Shown: positions 17,795-27,016, counted from the first letter of the stretch. The stretch is DNA of 64,000 nt from JANLVI01 sp031363915 (GCA_031363915.1 JANLVI010000012.1:191169-255168), one strand, 5' to 3'. Numbers and translations: made by a program. The notes: generated from the letters alone by a model not told the origin.

Positions 17795-19428
17795 TGCAGA
17801 TGACATTCACCGGCGAGCGATATGTCCCGCAACTGCGGGGACAGATTTACTACGAACATCTGCATCGATACGCGCTAGCACTCACGCTCGCACGTGACAA
17901 AGACGTACTGGATATTGCTTCGGGAGAAGGCTACGGATCGGCTTTGCTCGCGATGGTTGCGCGTTCCGTTACCGGCGTCGATGTCGACGATGCATCGGTT
18001 CGTTTCGCTAGCTCACGCTATACTGCGATGAACCTGAACTTTCGGACCGGTTCGGCCGCGCAAATTCCCGTTGCAGATGCATCTGTCGATTTAGTTGTAA
18101 GTTTCGAGACAATCGAACATCTGAGAGAGCACGAACGCATGCTCGGTGAATTCAGGCGGGTGCTTCGACCCGGCGGCCGCGTGATTATATCCTCGCCCAA
18201 TAAGCTCGTTTATTCCGATGCTCGGGGCTATTCGAATCCTTTCCACGTCCGCGAGCTCTATTTTCACGAATTTCGAGATATTCTGCGTGATTTTTTCCCG
18301 GAGATCCGCCTCTTCGGTCACAGAATCTTTGCCGGTTCGGCCGTTTATGGTCTCAATGCCACGTCTCAGAAAACGACTTGGCTCGGCCCGTCGGCTGTCC
18401 CGGAAAGTGGCATCTCGCCGCTTTCCGATCCCGAATATTTTATTGCGGTCTGCGGCGTGGAAGCCGGTGCCGAACTGCCGGACCTCTGCTCGGTCTATCT
18501 CGATCCGCGCGACGATCTGCTCGATGACGTGAAGAGTGGTGGTCTGGCGGCTGCCGACGCGATGGCGCCGATGATTTCCGCGAAGCTTTCGCCTGAAGCT
18601 CTTGGACGTGAGGGCGAGACGCTCTCACTAAGTAGCGGGAGCGATGACGCGCCGGTTTTTGACGTCCGAGCTTCAGACGATGAAGTTTATCGCGAGAGGA
18701 TTTATGGTTTAGAGCGGCTCAGGTCCGAACAATACGACCGAGCAACGGGATTCGAGACGCGTATAGCTGAGCTGGAGGCGCAACTTGCTGATGAGAGGCG
18801 CCGCAATCGTGCTGAGATCGAGCGTGAGGCGCGACATGAAGCCGAACGTGAGGCTCAAAATGAAGCGAAGCGTGAAACGAATGAAAAACTGAAGGCAGAC
18901 GAAGAACGTAACAGGGCGGATTTGCGAAAAGTCCTACGACGTGATGCCGAACTTCGTCTCACCGTCGATAGTTTGCGCGAAGAAGTCGGTGAAGTGCGCA
19001 AAGCTTGTTACGAACGCGACGTGCAAGCGCACGCCATGCGCGCGCGAATTCAAGAGTCTGCGGCACTTACCGACGAGCTTGTCGTGCGTCTCGTAGAACT
19101 TCAAAATGCGAATGCCCTGCTGCAGGACGATCGCGATCGGCTCAAGCTCGTTGCGGAATCAAATCTCGTCGCGATAGTTCTGCTCGATCGAGAACGCATC
19201 GCGCAAATACTCAGAGGGTGCGAGTTACGGTTATCGGAGGTGAGCGATAAGTCGGCTGAATTTGCCGTACTCGAGCGTGCGTTGTTCGATAGCGAGGCGC
19301 GCGTACGTGATGCCGAGGCTCGCTCTCTTGCATCAGACGAAGCGATAAACGCGATCGTCTCTTCCCGTTCGTGGGCCGTGACCAAGCCAATCCGGCGCGC
19401 CGTGTCCGTTTTTTCCAATCGACCCTAA
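17791..19428 (+). CDS. SAM methyltransferase with long C-terminal coiled coil
   Basis: A 545-residue protein. Residues 1-200 are a class I methyltransferase: DVLDIASGEGYGSALLA for SAM binding, VVSFETIEHLREHERML and LRPGGRVIISSPNKLVYSD. After a linker with a hydrophobic patch, residues about 300-500 are a heptad-rich, Glu/Arg-rich coiled coil, including a short EREA/HEAEREAQNEA repeat. The tail ends VSSRSWAVTKPIRRA, a motif seen at the ends of glycan-cluster coiled-coil proteins. The design recalls WbdD, in which a methyltransferase/kinase plus coiled coil caps O-antigen and sets its length, but there is no kinase domain here. Confidence 0.88.
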   Translation: MMQMTFTGERYVPQLRGQIYYEHLHRYALALTLARDKDVLDIASGEGYGSALLAMVARSVTGVDVDDASVRFASSRYTAMNLNFRTGSAAQIPVADASVDLVVSFETIEHLREHERMLGEFRRVLRPGGRVIISSPNKLVYSDARGYSNPFHVRELYFHEFRDILRDFFPEIRLFGHRIFAGSAVYGLNATSQKTTWLGPSAVPESGISPLSDPEYFIAVCGVEAGAELPDLCSVYLDPRDDLLDDVKSGGLAAADAMAPMISAKLSPEALGREGETLSLSSGSDDAPVFDVRASDDEVYRERIYGLERLRSEQYDRATGFETRIAELEAQLADERRRNRAEIEREARHEAEREAQNEAKRETNEKLKADEERNRADLRKVLRRDAELRLTVDSLREEVGEVRKACYERDVQAHAMRARIQESAALTDELVVRLVELQNANALLQDDRDRLKLVAESNLVAIVLLDRERIAQILRGCELRLSEVSDKSAEFAVLERALFDSEARVRDAEARSLASDEAINAIVSSRSWAVTKPIRRAVSVFSNRP

Positions 19429-19436
19429 GGCGCCGA

Positions 19437-21134
19437 TTGAGGAGTAAATCGACCGATCAGTCGGCGACGATCGGAACGCTCTTTGCAGCACACGCGCGGC
19501 AAAATCCCACGCAGCCTTTTTGCACCCTGCTCGTCTCGGGGCAAGTCGAAACTCTTAATTTTGAACAAATCCACCACAGAGCACAGATATTTGCGCGAGT
19601 TTATCGCACGCGTGGAGTGAAGCCCGGCGATATCGTTATTGTCATGCTCAAACACTCGTCTTCGCTGTTCGCGAGCTTCTTAGGCGCGGTACTCGTGGGT
19701 GCGGTACCCTCGTTTATGCCGTACCCGACCCCCAAACAGCGTAGTGATTTCTTTTGGAACGACCATGAGCGCCTTTTCGATCGATTGAGGCCGCGACTCA
19801 TCGTAACGTACGCGGAGAATCGCGCAGCCGCTCACGAGGCACTTCCGAATTTTTCCATTGAGACTCTCGTTGACACAGAAGTTGATTTCGGGTCGTGTGG
19901 CACGCCCGATTTCATCGATCCGTACCCCGCATCCTCAGACGACGTTGCGTGTCTTCAGCATAGTTCCGGAACGACGGGATTGAAGAAGGGCGTGATGCTG
20001 TCGCATCGGGCAATACTGGCGCACGTGAACGCTTATCGGTCCGCGATCGACTTGACTCCGGAAGACCGGATTGCGTCGTGGCTGCCCCTCTATCACGACA
20101 TGGGTTTTATCGCATGCTTCATCACGGCGGTCGTTTCCGGCGTCGAGTTGATCGCGCTAGACCCCTTCGAATGGGTAGTGCGTCCACAGATCCTACTAGA
20201 AGCGATCGAACGTTTCCGTGCTACTCTCTGTTGGCTCCCGAATTTTGCGTTCTCGCATCTGGCGAGCGCCGTGCCACGACGCGCGAGATTCGATCTTAGC
20301 TCGATTCGCGCTTTTATCAATTGTTCTGAGCCGTGCAAGCCGGCGACGTTCAAGCGGTTCTTGGAACGCTATGAATACGCCGGTATTAGGCCCGAGCAGC
20401 TCCACGTCTGTTATGCAATGGCCGAAAATGTTTTCGCCGTAACCCAAACGAGACTGGGAAGCGCGACGCCGTCGATCCGTCTCGATCCGAACGCACTTGC
20501 GTTGGGAAATATCGAAGAGACGACCGCGGAACCGGGCATCGAACTCTTATCGTGCGGGCCGCCGATTGACGGTGTCCGTCTGCGGATTACTTCTAATGGG
20601 CCGCAGCCTGGCGAGGTGGGCGAAATTCACGTGGCTAGTCCGTTTCTTTTCGATGGTTACCTCGAGCAGCCTGATCTCACGGAGGAGCGGCTGCGCGATG
20701 GTTGGTATGCGACCGGAGATTTGGGTTTTGTCCGTGCCGGAGAACTCTATGTGACCGGCCGAATCGACGATTTAATAATTGTAAACGGGCGAAACTATTA
20801 TGCACACGAAATCGAAACCTGCGTGAGCGAAATCGATGACGTATCGCCGGGGCGATGCGTCGCGTTTGGCGTGGAAGACGAACGGAGCGACGCGACCGTG
20901 GTCGTTGTGCTTGCAGAGGTGCTTGATGAAACTGCACTATCTGTCTTGGTCGGGCGTAACGTTCGACAACGCGTGCTCGAGCGGCTCGGAATCGCAGTAT
21001 ATACCGTCGTCGTACTCGGACGTGGGCGACTCATCAAGACGACGAGCGGTAAAATCAGCCGTTTGAAAAACAGGGAACTCTATCTGCAACATGCATTCGA
21101 CGCAAGAGAAGTGGGCGAGGTGAGTTCACAATGA
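19437..21134 (+). CDS. Acyl-AMP ligase / AMP-dependent synthetase
   Basis: A member of the ANL superfamily. I favour a TTG start at 19437 (565 residues), preceded by AAGG six bases upstream; an in-frame ATG at 19371 overlaps the previous gene by 58 bases. The phosphate loop is HSSGTTGLKKGVMLSH (about 174-189). LPLYHDMGF is typical of the fatty-acyl-AMP ligase branch, YATGDLG lies near 424, and KTTSGKISR near 534 carries the catalytic lysine. The enzyme would adenylate a carboxylic acid and load it onto a carrier protein; the ACP gene overlaps its end. The acid is unknown. Confidence 0.9.
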   Translation: MRSKSTDQSATIGTLFAAHARQNPTQPFCTLLVSGQVETLNFEQIHHRAQIFARVYRTRGVKPGDIVIVMLKHSSSLFASFLGAVLVGAVPSFMPYPTPKQRSDFFWNDHERLFDRLRPRLIVTYAENRAAAHEALPNFSIETLVDTEVDFGSCGTPDFIDPYPASSDDVACLQHSSGTTGLKKGVMLSHRAILAHVNAYRSAIDLTPEDRIASWLPLYHDMGFIACFITAVVSGVELIALDPFEWVVRPQILLEAIERFRATLCWLPNFAFSHLASAVPRRARFDLSSIRAFINCSEPCKPATFKRFLERYEYAGIRPEQLHVCYAMAENVFAVTQTRLGSATPSIRLDPNALALGNIEETTAEPGIELLSCGPPIDGVRLRITSNGPQPGEVGEIHVASPFLFDGYLEQPDLTEERLRDGWYATGDLGFVRAGELYVTGRIDDLIIVNGRNYYAHEIETCVSEIDDVSPGRCVAFGVEDERSDATVVVVLAEVLDETALSVLVGRNVRQRVLERLGIAVYTVVVLGRGRLIKTTSGKISRLKNRELYLQHAFDAREVGEVSSQ

Positions 21135-21397
21135 ACGATAGACACGATGACATTTTCGAACGAGTGGCAACGGTCGTCCGCAGCACCTTCCGACTTTCGG
21201 CGACCGCGCCCATTCTGCCGACAACAAGCAGCGTCGACATTGACGGTTGGGATTCGCTTTCGCATTCGATCTTGATAATCGGAATCGAGGACGAATTCGC
21301 TCTCGAGTTGCCGTTCGAGCGAGTTTTCGCATTGAACGACCTCGCGGAGCTTGCCGCTCTCATTCGGGAGACGCAAATCGAGAGATCGACGAAATGA
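21131..21397 (+). CDS. Acyl carrier protein
   Basis: An 88-residue carrier protein. The phosphopantetheine attachment site is Ser42 in IDGWDSLSHSILI, matching the family's D-S-L core. Acidic helices follow (GIEDEFALELPFERV), then LAELAALIRE. It overlaps the acyl-AMP ligase by four bases and the WcbI-like gene by four bases, so the acyl group is probably activated, carried and transferred by this small operon. It is not adjacent to fatty-acid synthesis genes, so it is a dedicated carrier, not the housekeeping AcpP. Confidence 0.92.
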   Translation: MNDRHDDIFERVATVVRSTFRLSATAPILPTTSSVDIDGWDSLSHSILIIGIEDEFALELPFERVFALNDLAELAALIRETQIERSTK

Positions 21398-22293
21398 GCG
21401 TTAGTAAGGAAACCCTCCTTCTGTACGGCAACTGTCAGGCGGCCGCGCTCGCACACATATTCAGCTCCGATCCGACGGTTACGGCTGCGTATGACGTGCG
21501 CTATTACCCGAGCTTCGATGACCGCGCGCCGGGCTCAAAGGAATTGACAGCTGGTGTCGTTGCGTCGATCGGTCTTTTTATCAAACAATTCGATCCGGTA
21601 CCATTCCCCTATGCGAACCTAATTCCGAGCGCGGTGCCAACGTTAACGTTTCCCTCGATCGACTTACATTTGTTGTGGCCACTCTCGGTTCAGAACGTTT
21701 ATAATGACCAACCCACGCCCGATCGCCCGTGGGGACGATTCCCTATGGGCGATCGAGTGATCCTCGATTGCGTGGAACGTGGACTCGGTGTCGCCGACAC
21801 GCTTGCCTACTACGAGCGTTCGTCGATATCGCACCTTCCCGAGCTCAATCGTTATGCGGCTATGGAACGAGCTCGATTACAGATGCGTGAAACCAAGTGC
21901 GATGTGGCGATGAGTGATTACGTGTTCGAACGTTTTTGGCGTGAGAACTTATTTTGGACGTTCAATCATCCAACGATGGGCCTATTGCGTGAACTTACGC
22001 ATCGACTACTCTCAGTCGCGTCGGACCGGGGATACCCACTTCCCGGCGCGACGCTCGATAGAACCTTGGACACGCTTGGTTCTGACGGCCCGCTCGCGTT
22101 CTTGCGCGTTCCAATTCACCCTCACATTGTCGAACATTTTGGAATGGACTGGTATCGGCATGAATCGGGCCGCGACTTCGGACTTCGAATGCAGGCGCCA
22201 ACGACCACGGACGAATATTTTCGCGACATGACCCAATCCGCGATCGATATTCGCGATGCGCGTCAAAGCGTTCGCGTGTCGCACGGTGATTGA
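21394..22293 (+). CDS. WcbI-like polysaccharide biosynthesis putative acyltransferase
   Basis: I start at ATG 21394, overlapping the ACP stop (ATGA), giving 299 residues. The N-terminus TLLLYGNCQAAALAHIF carries the GNCQ signature of the WcbI family, first known from Burkholderia capsule clusters and structurally a CoA-binding SGNH-like fold. Downstream, FPSIDLHLLWP and NHPTMGLLRELTHR provide further conserved His/Asp-type positions. Family membership suggests acyl transfer to, or removal from, a capsular sugar. Position directly after the ACP supports use of an ACP-bound acyl donor. The reaction itself is unproven. Confidence 0.75.
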   Translation: MSVSKETLLLYGNCQAAALAHIFSSDPTVTAAYDVRYYPSFDDRAPGSKELTAGVVASIGLFIKQFDPVPFPYANLIPSAVPTLTFPSIDLHLLWPLSVQNVYNDQPTPDRPWGRFPMGDRVILDCVERGLGVADTLAYYERSSISHLPELNRYAAMERARLQMRETKCDVAMSDYVFERFWRENLFWTFNHPTMGLLRELTHRLLSVASDRGYPLPGATLDRTLDTLGSDGPLAFLRVPIHPHIVEHFGMDWYRHESGRDFGLRMQAPTTTDEYFRDMTQSAIDIRDARQSVRVSHGD

Positions 22294-22858
22294 CTTTCTG
22301 CGCGGGAAGCTGCGTGCGGTTCCACTATCAGAAATCGTGTACTCGCAAGTTGAAGCGCTCGGACTTGGCCTTGTGTCGTGGATTCCAGGCGTCCCGGGTT
22401 TCATCGCGAGGTACGCCGCTGCGCGCTGCCTCTTTCGGCGTATCGGCGGATTCTGCTGGATTCAGCACGGTGTAACGTTCGTGAGTACGAACCGTCTGAC
22501 CGTTGGGAGTCATTTCGGTGTTAATACCGGCTCGTACATCAACGCGGTAGGTACGATTACGATGGGCGATTACGTGCTTATTGGTTCGAATGTGACGATT
22601 TCCTCAGGTCAGCATCCAATCGACGGAACGCTTACACCCGTATATGCACGGCCGGTTGTTCCGAAACCGATTGTCATCGAAAACGACGTCTGGATTGGGG
22701 CCGGATCGGTGATCATGCCGGGCGTCACATTGCGGAAGGGTACCGTCGTGGGCGCGAATTCGGTCGTAACGAAAGATACCGAATCGTATGCGGTAGTCGC
22801 TGGAGCGCCGGCGCGAAAATTGCGGTCACGTCTCGCCGACAACGAGCAACAGCTATAA
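22256..22858 (+). CDS. Hexapeptide-repeat acyltransferase (LbH family)
   Basis: A 200-residue left-handed beta-helix protein overlapping the previous gene by 38 bases. The hexapeptide rungs run from about 75 to 185 (LTVGSH, TITMGD, VLIGSNVTISSG, PIVIENDVWIGAGSVIMPG, TVVGANSVVTKD), ending AVVAGAPARKL as in CysE/Maa/WbbJ-type acetyltransferases. The SSGQHP histidine is in the usual catalytic place. The N-terminal 65 residues are partly hydrophobic (LGLGLVSWIPGVPGFIARYAA) and may contact the membrane. It probably O- or N-acetylates a surface sugar. Confidence 0.9.
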   Translation: MRVKAFACRTVIDFLRGKLRAVPLSEIVYSQVEALGLGLVSWIPGVPGFIARYAAARCLFRRIGGFCWIQHGVTFVSTNRLTVGSHFGVNTGSYINAVGTITMGDYVLIGSNVTISSGQHPIDGTLTPVYARPVVPKPIVIENDVWIGAGSVIMPGVTLRKGTVVGANSVVTKDTESYAVVAGAPARKLRSRLADNEQQL

Positions 22859-22927
22859 CCAAACATCCATATCGAGGACAATGAGATTGAGCGGCGATCG
22901 CCGGATATCCGGCGGTGCGGGACTATC
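22859..22927. terminator. Candidate bidirectional terminator between convergent genes
   Basis: The 69-base gap separates convergent genes. It contains a perfect 16-base palindrome at 22899-22914 (CGCCGG-ATAT-CCGGCG), which can fold as a six-base-pair hairpin with a four-base loop on either strand. A second palindrome, CGGCGATCGCCG (22892-22903), overlaps it. There is no long T tract. Confidence 0.45.
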
Positions 22928-23872
22928 CTATTTTGAGCGCCGATGAATTCGTCTTACAATCGTATACGGGCTACTGCGGCTCTCTGAGAGTATGTTTGCG
23001 ACATACATTCCGAAAATGCCGAGAATGAGGCTGATAAGGCCGCCGAAGAACCAAACCGAGACGATCACGGATGTCCAGCCATCAACGGAAACGCGCGATA
23101 TCAGATAATGGACGATCAGATAGACGATCGCGATTGCTGAGATTCCAGAAACCGCGATGCCGATGAAAAGAATGATGTAAAGCAACTTATCGGAATTTGT
23201 CGAGATGTATCGCACCGCCATGTCGACCCTGCGCGCCAGCGAATACGTTGTGGGCGAGTTCGAGTGCTTCGTTACAACGTATGGCGTCTGCGAGAAACCC
23301 ACCATGACGAAGAGATGTCCTAGCGTCAATTCGCGCTGGCGGTGTTCTACGAGCGCGTTGACGTAATCACGCGTCATCAGACGAGCTGTGATTGAATTGG
23401 GTGGAAGCTTCTGATTACTCAGCGAGTTCGCGAGCCAGAAAAACGCTTCGCCGGAGACTCGTTCGAAAAGGCTGCCTTTGCGCGTGGCCTGAACGCCGAA
23501 CACGACGTCCGTACCAGTTTGCTGCATTCTTTCGAAAAAGGGCCTTATGAACTCGGGATCTTCCTCAAGATCGCTGTCGATCAAGAAAATGAGTTCACCG
23601 GTAGCCTCCGCGAGGCCAGTCATGATCGCACGATGATGACCGAAGTTCCGAGAGAGGTCGACGATAGCGATGCGCGGATCGCTCTCATAAAGCATAAGTG
23701 CTTTCTGTAAGCTATCGTCGGGCGAACCATCGTTGACTAAAACGAGTTCTATGTCCTGAAATAGCGCCTCGGCTGCCGTAAAGCACCGGCGCGTGAACTC
23801 GACTATTGTATCGCTCGAGCGATACAGTGTTGCCACGATAGAAAGTTTAAGGTCGCTGCGTTTGTCAATCAT
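22928..23872 (-). CDS. Polyprenyl-phosphate glycosyltransferase (GtrB/ArnC-like GT2)
   Basis: A 314-residue GT2 enzyme with two C-terminal membrane helices (LLYIILFIGIAVSGISAIAI and VIVSVWFFGGLISLILGIFG). The catalytic domain has LSIVATLYRSSDTI, ELVLVNDGSPDDS and LIDSDLEEDP (DxD-type metal site). The tail NILSESRSSPYTIVRR is shared with undecaprenyl-phosphate hexose synthases such as GtrB/ArnC. It probably charges undecaprenyl phosphate with a sugar at the inner membrane. As last gene of the 28173-22928 block, overlapping the ATP-grasp gene by four bases, it may carry the modified aminosugar made there. Confidence 0.88.
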   Translation of the reverse strand: MIDKRSDLKLSIVATLYRSSDTIVEFTRRCFTAAEALFQDIELVLVNDGSPDDSLQKALMLYESDPRIAIVDLSRNFGHHRAIMTGLAEATGELIFLIDSDLEEDPEFIRPFFERMQQTGTDVVFGVQATRKGSLFERVSGEAFFWLANSLSNQKLPPNSITARLMTRDYVNALVEHRQRELTLGHLFVMVGFSQTPYVVTKHSNSPTTYSLARRVDMAVRYISTNSDKLLYIILFIGIAVSGISAIAIVYLIVHYLISRVSVDGWTSVIVSVWFFGGLISLILGIFGMYVANILSESRSSPYTIVRRIHRRSK

Positions 23873-25065
23873 GCAACGGTGATCCGAACCAGGGCTCGCG
23901 CGCGCGCTACAATGGCTTCGACGTCAGCCCGTTCGTCGCCGACGGCGACCAGATATGCCGGGCGTGCGCGGTCGTTGTCGACACCGGCGAATCGATCGCC
24001 GACAGAAATCTCGACAGCAATTTCGGCGATTCCTCGTAGTTCGCGCGCTTCCTCGACACCCTCGATCGCTTGGACTGTGCCGACCGGGACGTCGAAGAAA
24101 TCCAGGACTGCGGCTCGTGGTTTTGAGGTCGGCGCCGGCCATTTGGTCGTATCACCCAGGCAGTAGTTTAAATACAACTGCGGTAGTGGGACGCTCGACA
24201 CGTGGGGCGCGATATGACTGTAAATGCGTGATCCGCCTCCGCGTGCGGCGATTTCGACTAAACGAACCCGACCATCTGGCGAGACGATAAATTCTGCGTG
24301 CGTGACGCCCGTCCGCAAGCCGAGCGCCCGAATCACGGCAGCGTTGCACGCCTCTATTACGCGAACGATTGTCGGGCTCACTGCTGCCGGATACGTCAGC
24401 CGCGAGGCGATCTGCGGCTTCGCCGGATAATGTTCTTTGTCAGAGATCGCAAGAACAGACACACTGCCCTCAAAGCACATTGCCTCCACCGTTATCTCAG
24501 TGCCGATCATCCACTCCTCGATAAGCACTCCGCCTTCTAAAGACTGCGCTCGCGCTTTTTCGATCGCGACTGGCAACTCGGCTTGCATGTCAACTTTCTG
24601 CACGCCGCGGCTGGACTGACTATCAGTCGGCTTGACGACGCACGGAAAGCCAATGGCGCGAACGGCGGCGTCGCCTCGATCTTGCCGACTGAGGAAGGCA
24701 AAGCGTGGTCCGTCGATACCAGCGGCGTCGGTTGCCTCCCGCATCAAGCGCTTGTTCGTGAAGCGTCTCGCTGTCGAAAGACCGATCCCCGGCAACCCCA
24801 TTTGCTCGGCGACGAAAGCTGCAGTCGGAACGCCGACATCCGTTGTATCGCAGAGCACACCGTCTACTTTGTGTCGCCGTGCCGCATCGAGGGTGCGCTC
24901 GACGTCGCGAATGTCTATTTGCTCGCAGATGTTGGCAAACGCAAAGCCCGGCGCATCAGGATACATGTCGCTGACGAGTACCGAATAGCCAAGTTCGCGA
25001 GCGAGCCGGATGGTCGGTATTTGCCATGCTCCGCCACCCAGAATATGGATGCGCTTGGTCTTCAC
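23869..25065 (-). CDS. ATP-grasp carboxylate-amine ligase
   Basis: A 398-residue ATP-grasp enzyme. The N-terminal preATP-grasp domain begins RIHILGGGAWQIPTIRLAREL. GFPCVVKPTDSQSSRGV binds ATP phosphates, LIEEWMIGTEITVEAM follows, and VRLVEIAARGGGSRI carries the metal-binding Glu. The fold resembles carbamoyl-phosphate/PurK-type ligases and amino-acid ligases, which join a carboxylate to an amine through an acyl-phosphate. It sits five bases after an aminotransferase gene and before a GT2, which suggests amide formation between an amino acid-like acid and an aminosugar or second amino acid. Substrates unknown. Confidence 0.88.
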   Translation of the reverse strand: MKTKRIHILGGGAWQIPTIRLARELGYSVLVSDMYPDAPGFAFANICEQIDIRDVERTLDAARRHKVDGVLCDTTDVGVPTAAFVAEQMGLPGIGLSTARRFTNKRLMREATDAAGIDGPRFAFLSRQDRGDAAVRAIGFPCVVKPTDSQSSRGVQKVDMQAELPVAIEKARAQSLEGGVLIEEWMIGTEITVEAMCFEGSVSVLAISDKEHYPAKPQIASRLTYPAAVSPTIVRVIEACNAAVIRALGLRTGVTHAEFIVSPDGRVRLVEIAARGGGSRIYSHIAPHVSSVPLPQLYLNYCLGDTTKWPAPTSKPRAAVLDFFDVPVGTVQAIEGVEEARELRGIAEIAVEISVGDRFAGVDNDRARPAYLVAVGDERADVEAIVARARALVRITVA

Positions 25066-25070
25066 GCCGC

Positions 25071-26267
25071 TCAGTTACTAATCGACGTTGCATCAATGAA
25101 GCGCTTGATCTCAAGGAGTGCTCGCGTGATGTCATCGCTGCATTCCGTTCCAATAGAGACCCGGACGAATCGATCGCACGAGTTGCCGTAGCCGATTCCC
25201 GGCACGACGGCAATATGATATTCCTCGAGCAGTCTCGTGGCAAATTGCTCGGAAGTCAAGTTCGACGGATCGATACAAAGGAAGAAGTAGAACGTGCAGT
25301 CGCCGGGCGAACAAACCAGGCCGATCGATTCCATGTAAGCCGCAATTCGTACGCGCTTATCGATCAACGCCGCAATCTGCGGCTTGGTGACATCGAGGAT
25401 GCGCTCGAAGTGCTTTGCAATGTAGTACTCGAGAATCGTCGGCGCGCACGTCACAACGTGCTGTTGCACTTTGAGTATCTGATCGACGAGCGCCTCGCCT
25501 GCGATAACGTACCCCAACCGCCAGCCGGAGATGCCGTAGTTCTTCGAGATGGAATTAAACACGACGACATTGGTTTTGTCTTCGTCGTAATGCGCGGTCG
25601 TGACGAAATTTCGATCCAAGGTAAAGTCGCTATACGCCTCGTCAGAAAAGAGCCATAGGCCGTGACGCTTTGCGAGATCTACGAGCGCCCGTAGCTCTGC
25701 CGCACTATAGCGATAACCGGTTGGATTGTGGGGATTATTCACAATCAACACCTTGGTACGCGAGGTGACGTATCGTTCCCATCGTTCAATAGGTTCCGAA
25801 TGGGGAATGCCGACGGCCGATCCGTGCGCGAGCCTAACTTGTTCGGTGTAACTAACCCAAGCAGGCTCCGGTATGAGAACCTCGTCGCCCGGATCGAGCA
25901 CACAAAGTAGCGCCATGTAGATGGCGGCTTTCGAACCGGCAGTAATGAGGATTTCCCGTGCTGGGTCGACGCGCGCGCCGTACTGCGACCCGTAATATGC
26001 GGCGATACTCTCGCGCAGTTCCGGGATACCGCGCGAGTCGGAATAATGAAAGATCGCCGGATGCGGAAGGTCGCGGAAGTCGACTTCCGGCAGCTCGAAA
26101 AACGCTTCGCCCAAGCTGAGCACGCACAATTCGATACCGGCGCGCTTGAGATCGTATACCTTTGTATTGTACGCAATGGACATCGCTTCGACGATCCCGC
26201 ACACGTTGGCCGAAAGTTCCGGGCGGGATACAAACGATGGTACGCTTTGAGATTTCAATTTGGTCAC
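25071..26267 (-). CDS. Class I/II PLP aminotransferase (aspartate-aminotransferase-like)
   Basis: A 398-residue fold-type I aminotransferase starting at GTG 26267, overlapping the amidohydrolase stop (GTGA). Landmarks: ITAGSKAAIYMALL (109-122), VNNPHNPTGYRYS (176-188), FSDEAYSD (207-214), and SISKNYGISGWRLGY with the Schiff-base lysine at K242. This is the AspC/ArAT-like subgroup, which acts on free amino or keto acids rather than nucleotide sugars. In its block it may make the amino acid consumed by the ATP-grasp ligase downstream. The precise substrate is not readable. Confidence 0.9.
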   Translation of the reverse strand: MTKLKSQSVPSFVSRPELSANVCGIVEAMSIAYNTKVYDLKRAGIELCVLSLGEAFFELPEVDFRDLPHPAIFHYSDSRGIPELRESIAAYYGSQYGARVDPAREILITAGSKAAIYMALLCVLDPGDEVLIPEPAWVSYTEQVRLAHGSAVGIPHSEPIERWERYVTSRTKVLIVNNPHNPTGYRYSAAELRALVDLAKRHGLWLFSDEAYSDFTLDRNFVTTAHYDEDKTNVVVFNSISKNYGISGWRLGYVIAGEALVDQILKVQQHVVTCAPTILEYYIAKHFERILDVTKPQIAALIDKRVRIAAYMESIGLVCSPGDCTFYFFLCIDPSNLTSEQFATRLLEEYHIAVVPGIGYGNSCDRFVRVSIGTECSDDITRALLEIKRFIDATSISN

Positions 26268-27016
26268 GATCGGACTCCTGCGGGATCGAACAGCCGTAAT
26301 GCGTTACCGTAAACAATGTCCTCGAACTCGGTCGATGAAATATCCAGTGAGTCACAGATCGAGCGGAGAATCGAGAGTTGATGGCGGGGTGAGGCGAACG
26401 GGTAATCCGAGCCGAATACGATCCGCCGTTTATCCGTGTAGCGAACGAGTTTACGCAAATCGGCTGCGACCGATGAATCGTTCAAATATTGCAGGCTAAG
26501 CGAGAGTTCGTAATGGACGTTCGTGAATTCGCGCAAATGGAAGAAATATTCGAGTAGACGATAGCCGCCGGAGTGCGCGATGACGAATCTTCGCTCGGGC
26601 AACCGCGAAAGCAGTAATACGATGCCCGCGATGGACGGCTGGTGCTCGAGATCTGCGCCAAAGTAAAAAGCGTCGATAACGACAGGCAAATGCGCTGGAA
26701 GCGCCTCCAGCCGCGCGAGCATGAGCGGCCAATCCCGTTCACTGAGTTTTGAAATGCGCGAGTGAATCTTCAGCGCGTCGATCCGGCCTGCTTGCGTCTC
26801 GGCCTGTACGAAACTAAATGCGTCGCTGGTATCGACGATCAGCGTTATTCGATCGCCGCGCGTCCGTGCGGAATCGGCGGCTTCGCGATAGGTGCTTACT
26901 TCATTGAAAATGATATTTTTACGAGCTTTGGGGAGGTCGTAGTCGTCGAGGCCGCGGTCGACGTGAACGTGCGCGTCAAAAACGCGAGTCTGGTCATTGG
27001 TGTCGCTAGGGTTCAC
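26264..27016 (-). CDS. Amidohydrolase-family metal-dependent hydrolase
   Basis: A 250-residue TIM-barrel hydrolase from GTG 27016, overlapping the wecE-like stop. FDAHVHV (13-19) is the first metal-binding HxH, AHSGGYR supplies the His after strand six, and IVFGSDYPFASP the terminal Asp, as in the amidohydrolase-2/TatD-like group. It is slightly shorter than most family members (about 280). In this family reactions include hydrolysis or decarboxylation of small cyclic or amide substrates. Its tight coupling to sugar and amino-acid aminotransferases suggests it processes a precursor or edits an amide in the same pathway. Confidence 0.85.
   Translation of the reverse strand: MNPSDTNDQTRVFDAHVHVDRGLDDYDLPKARKNIIFNEVSTYREAADSARTRGDRITLIVDTSDAFSFVQAETQAGRIDALKIHSRISKLSERDWPLMLARLEALPAHLPVVIDAFYFGADLEHQPSIAGIVLLLSRLPERRFVIAHSGGYRLLEYFFHLREFTNVHYELSLSLQYLNDSSVAADLRKLVRYTDKRRIVFGSDYPFASPRHQLSILRSICDSLDISSTEFEDIVYGNALRLFDPAGVRS

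Noticed and set aside
21247..21393. N-terminal extension of the WcbI-like gene upstream of ATG 21394
   Set aside because: It would overlap most of the acyl carrier protein gene in another frame; the GNCQ motif sits right after ATG 21394 as in the family.
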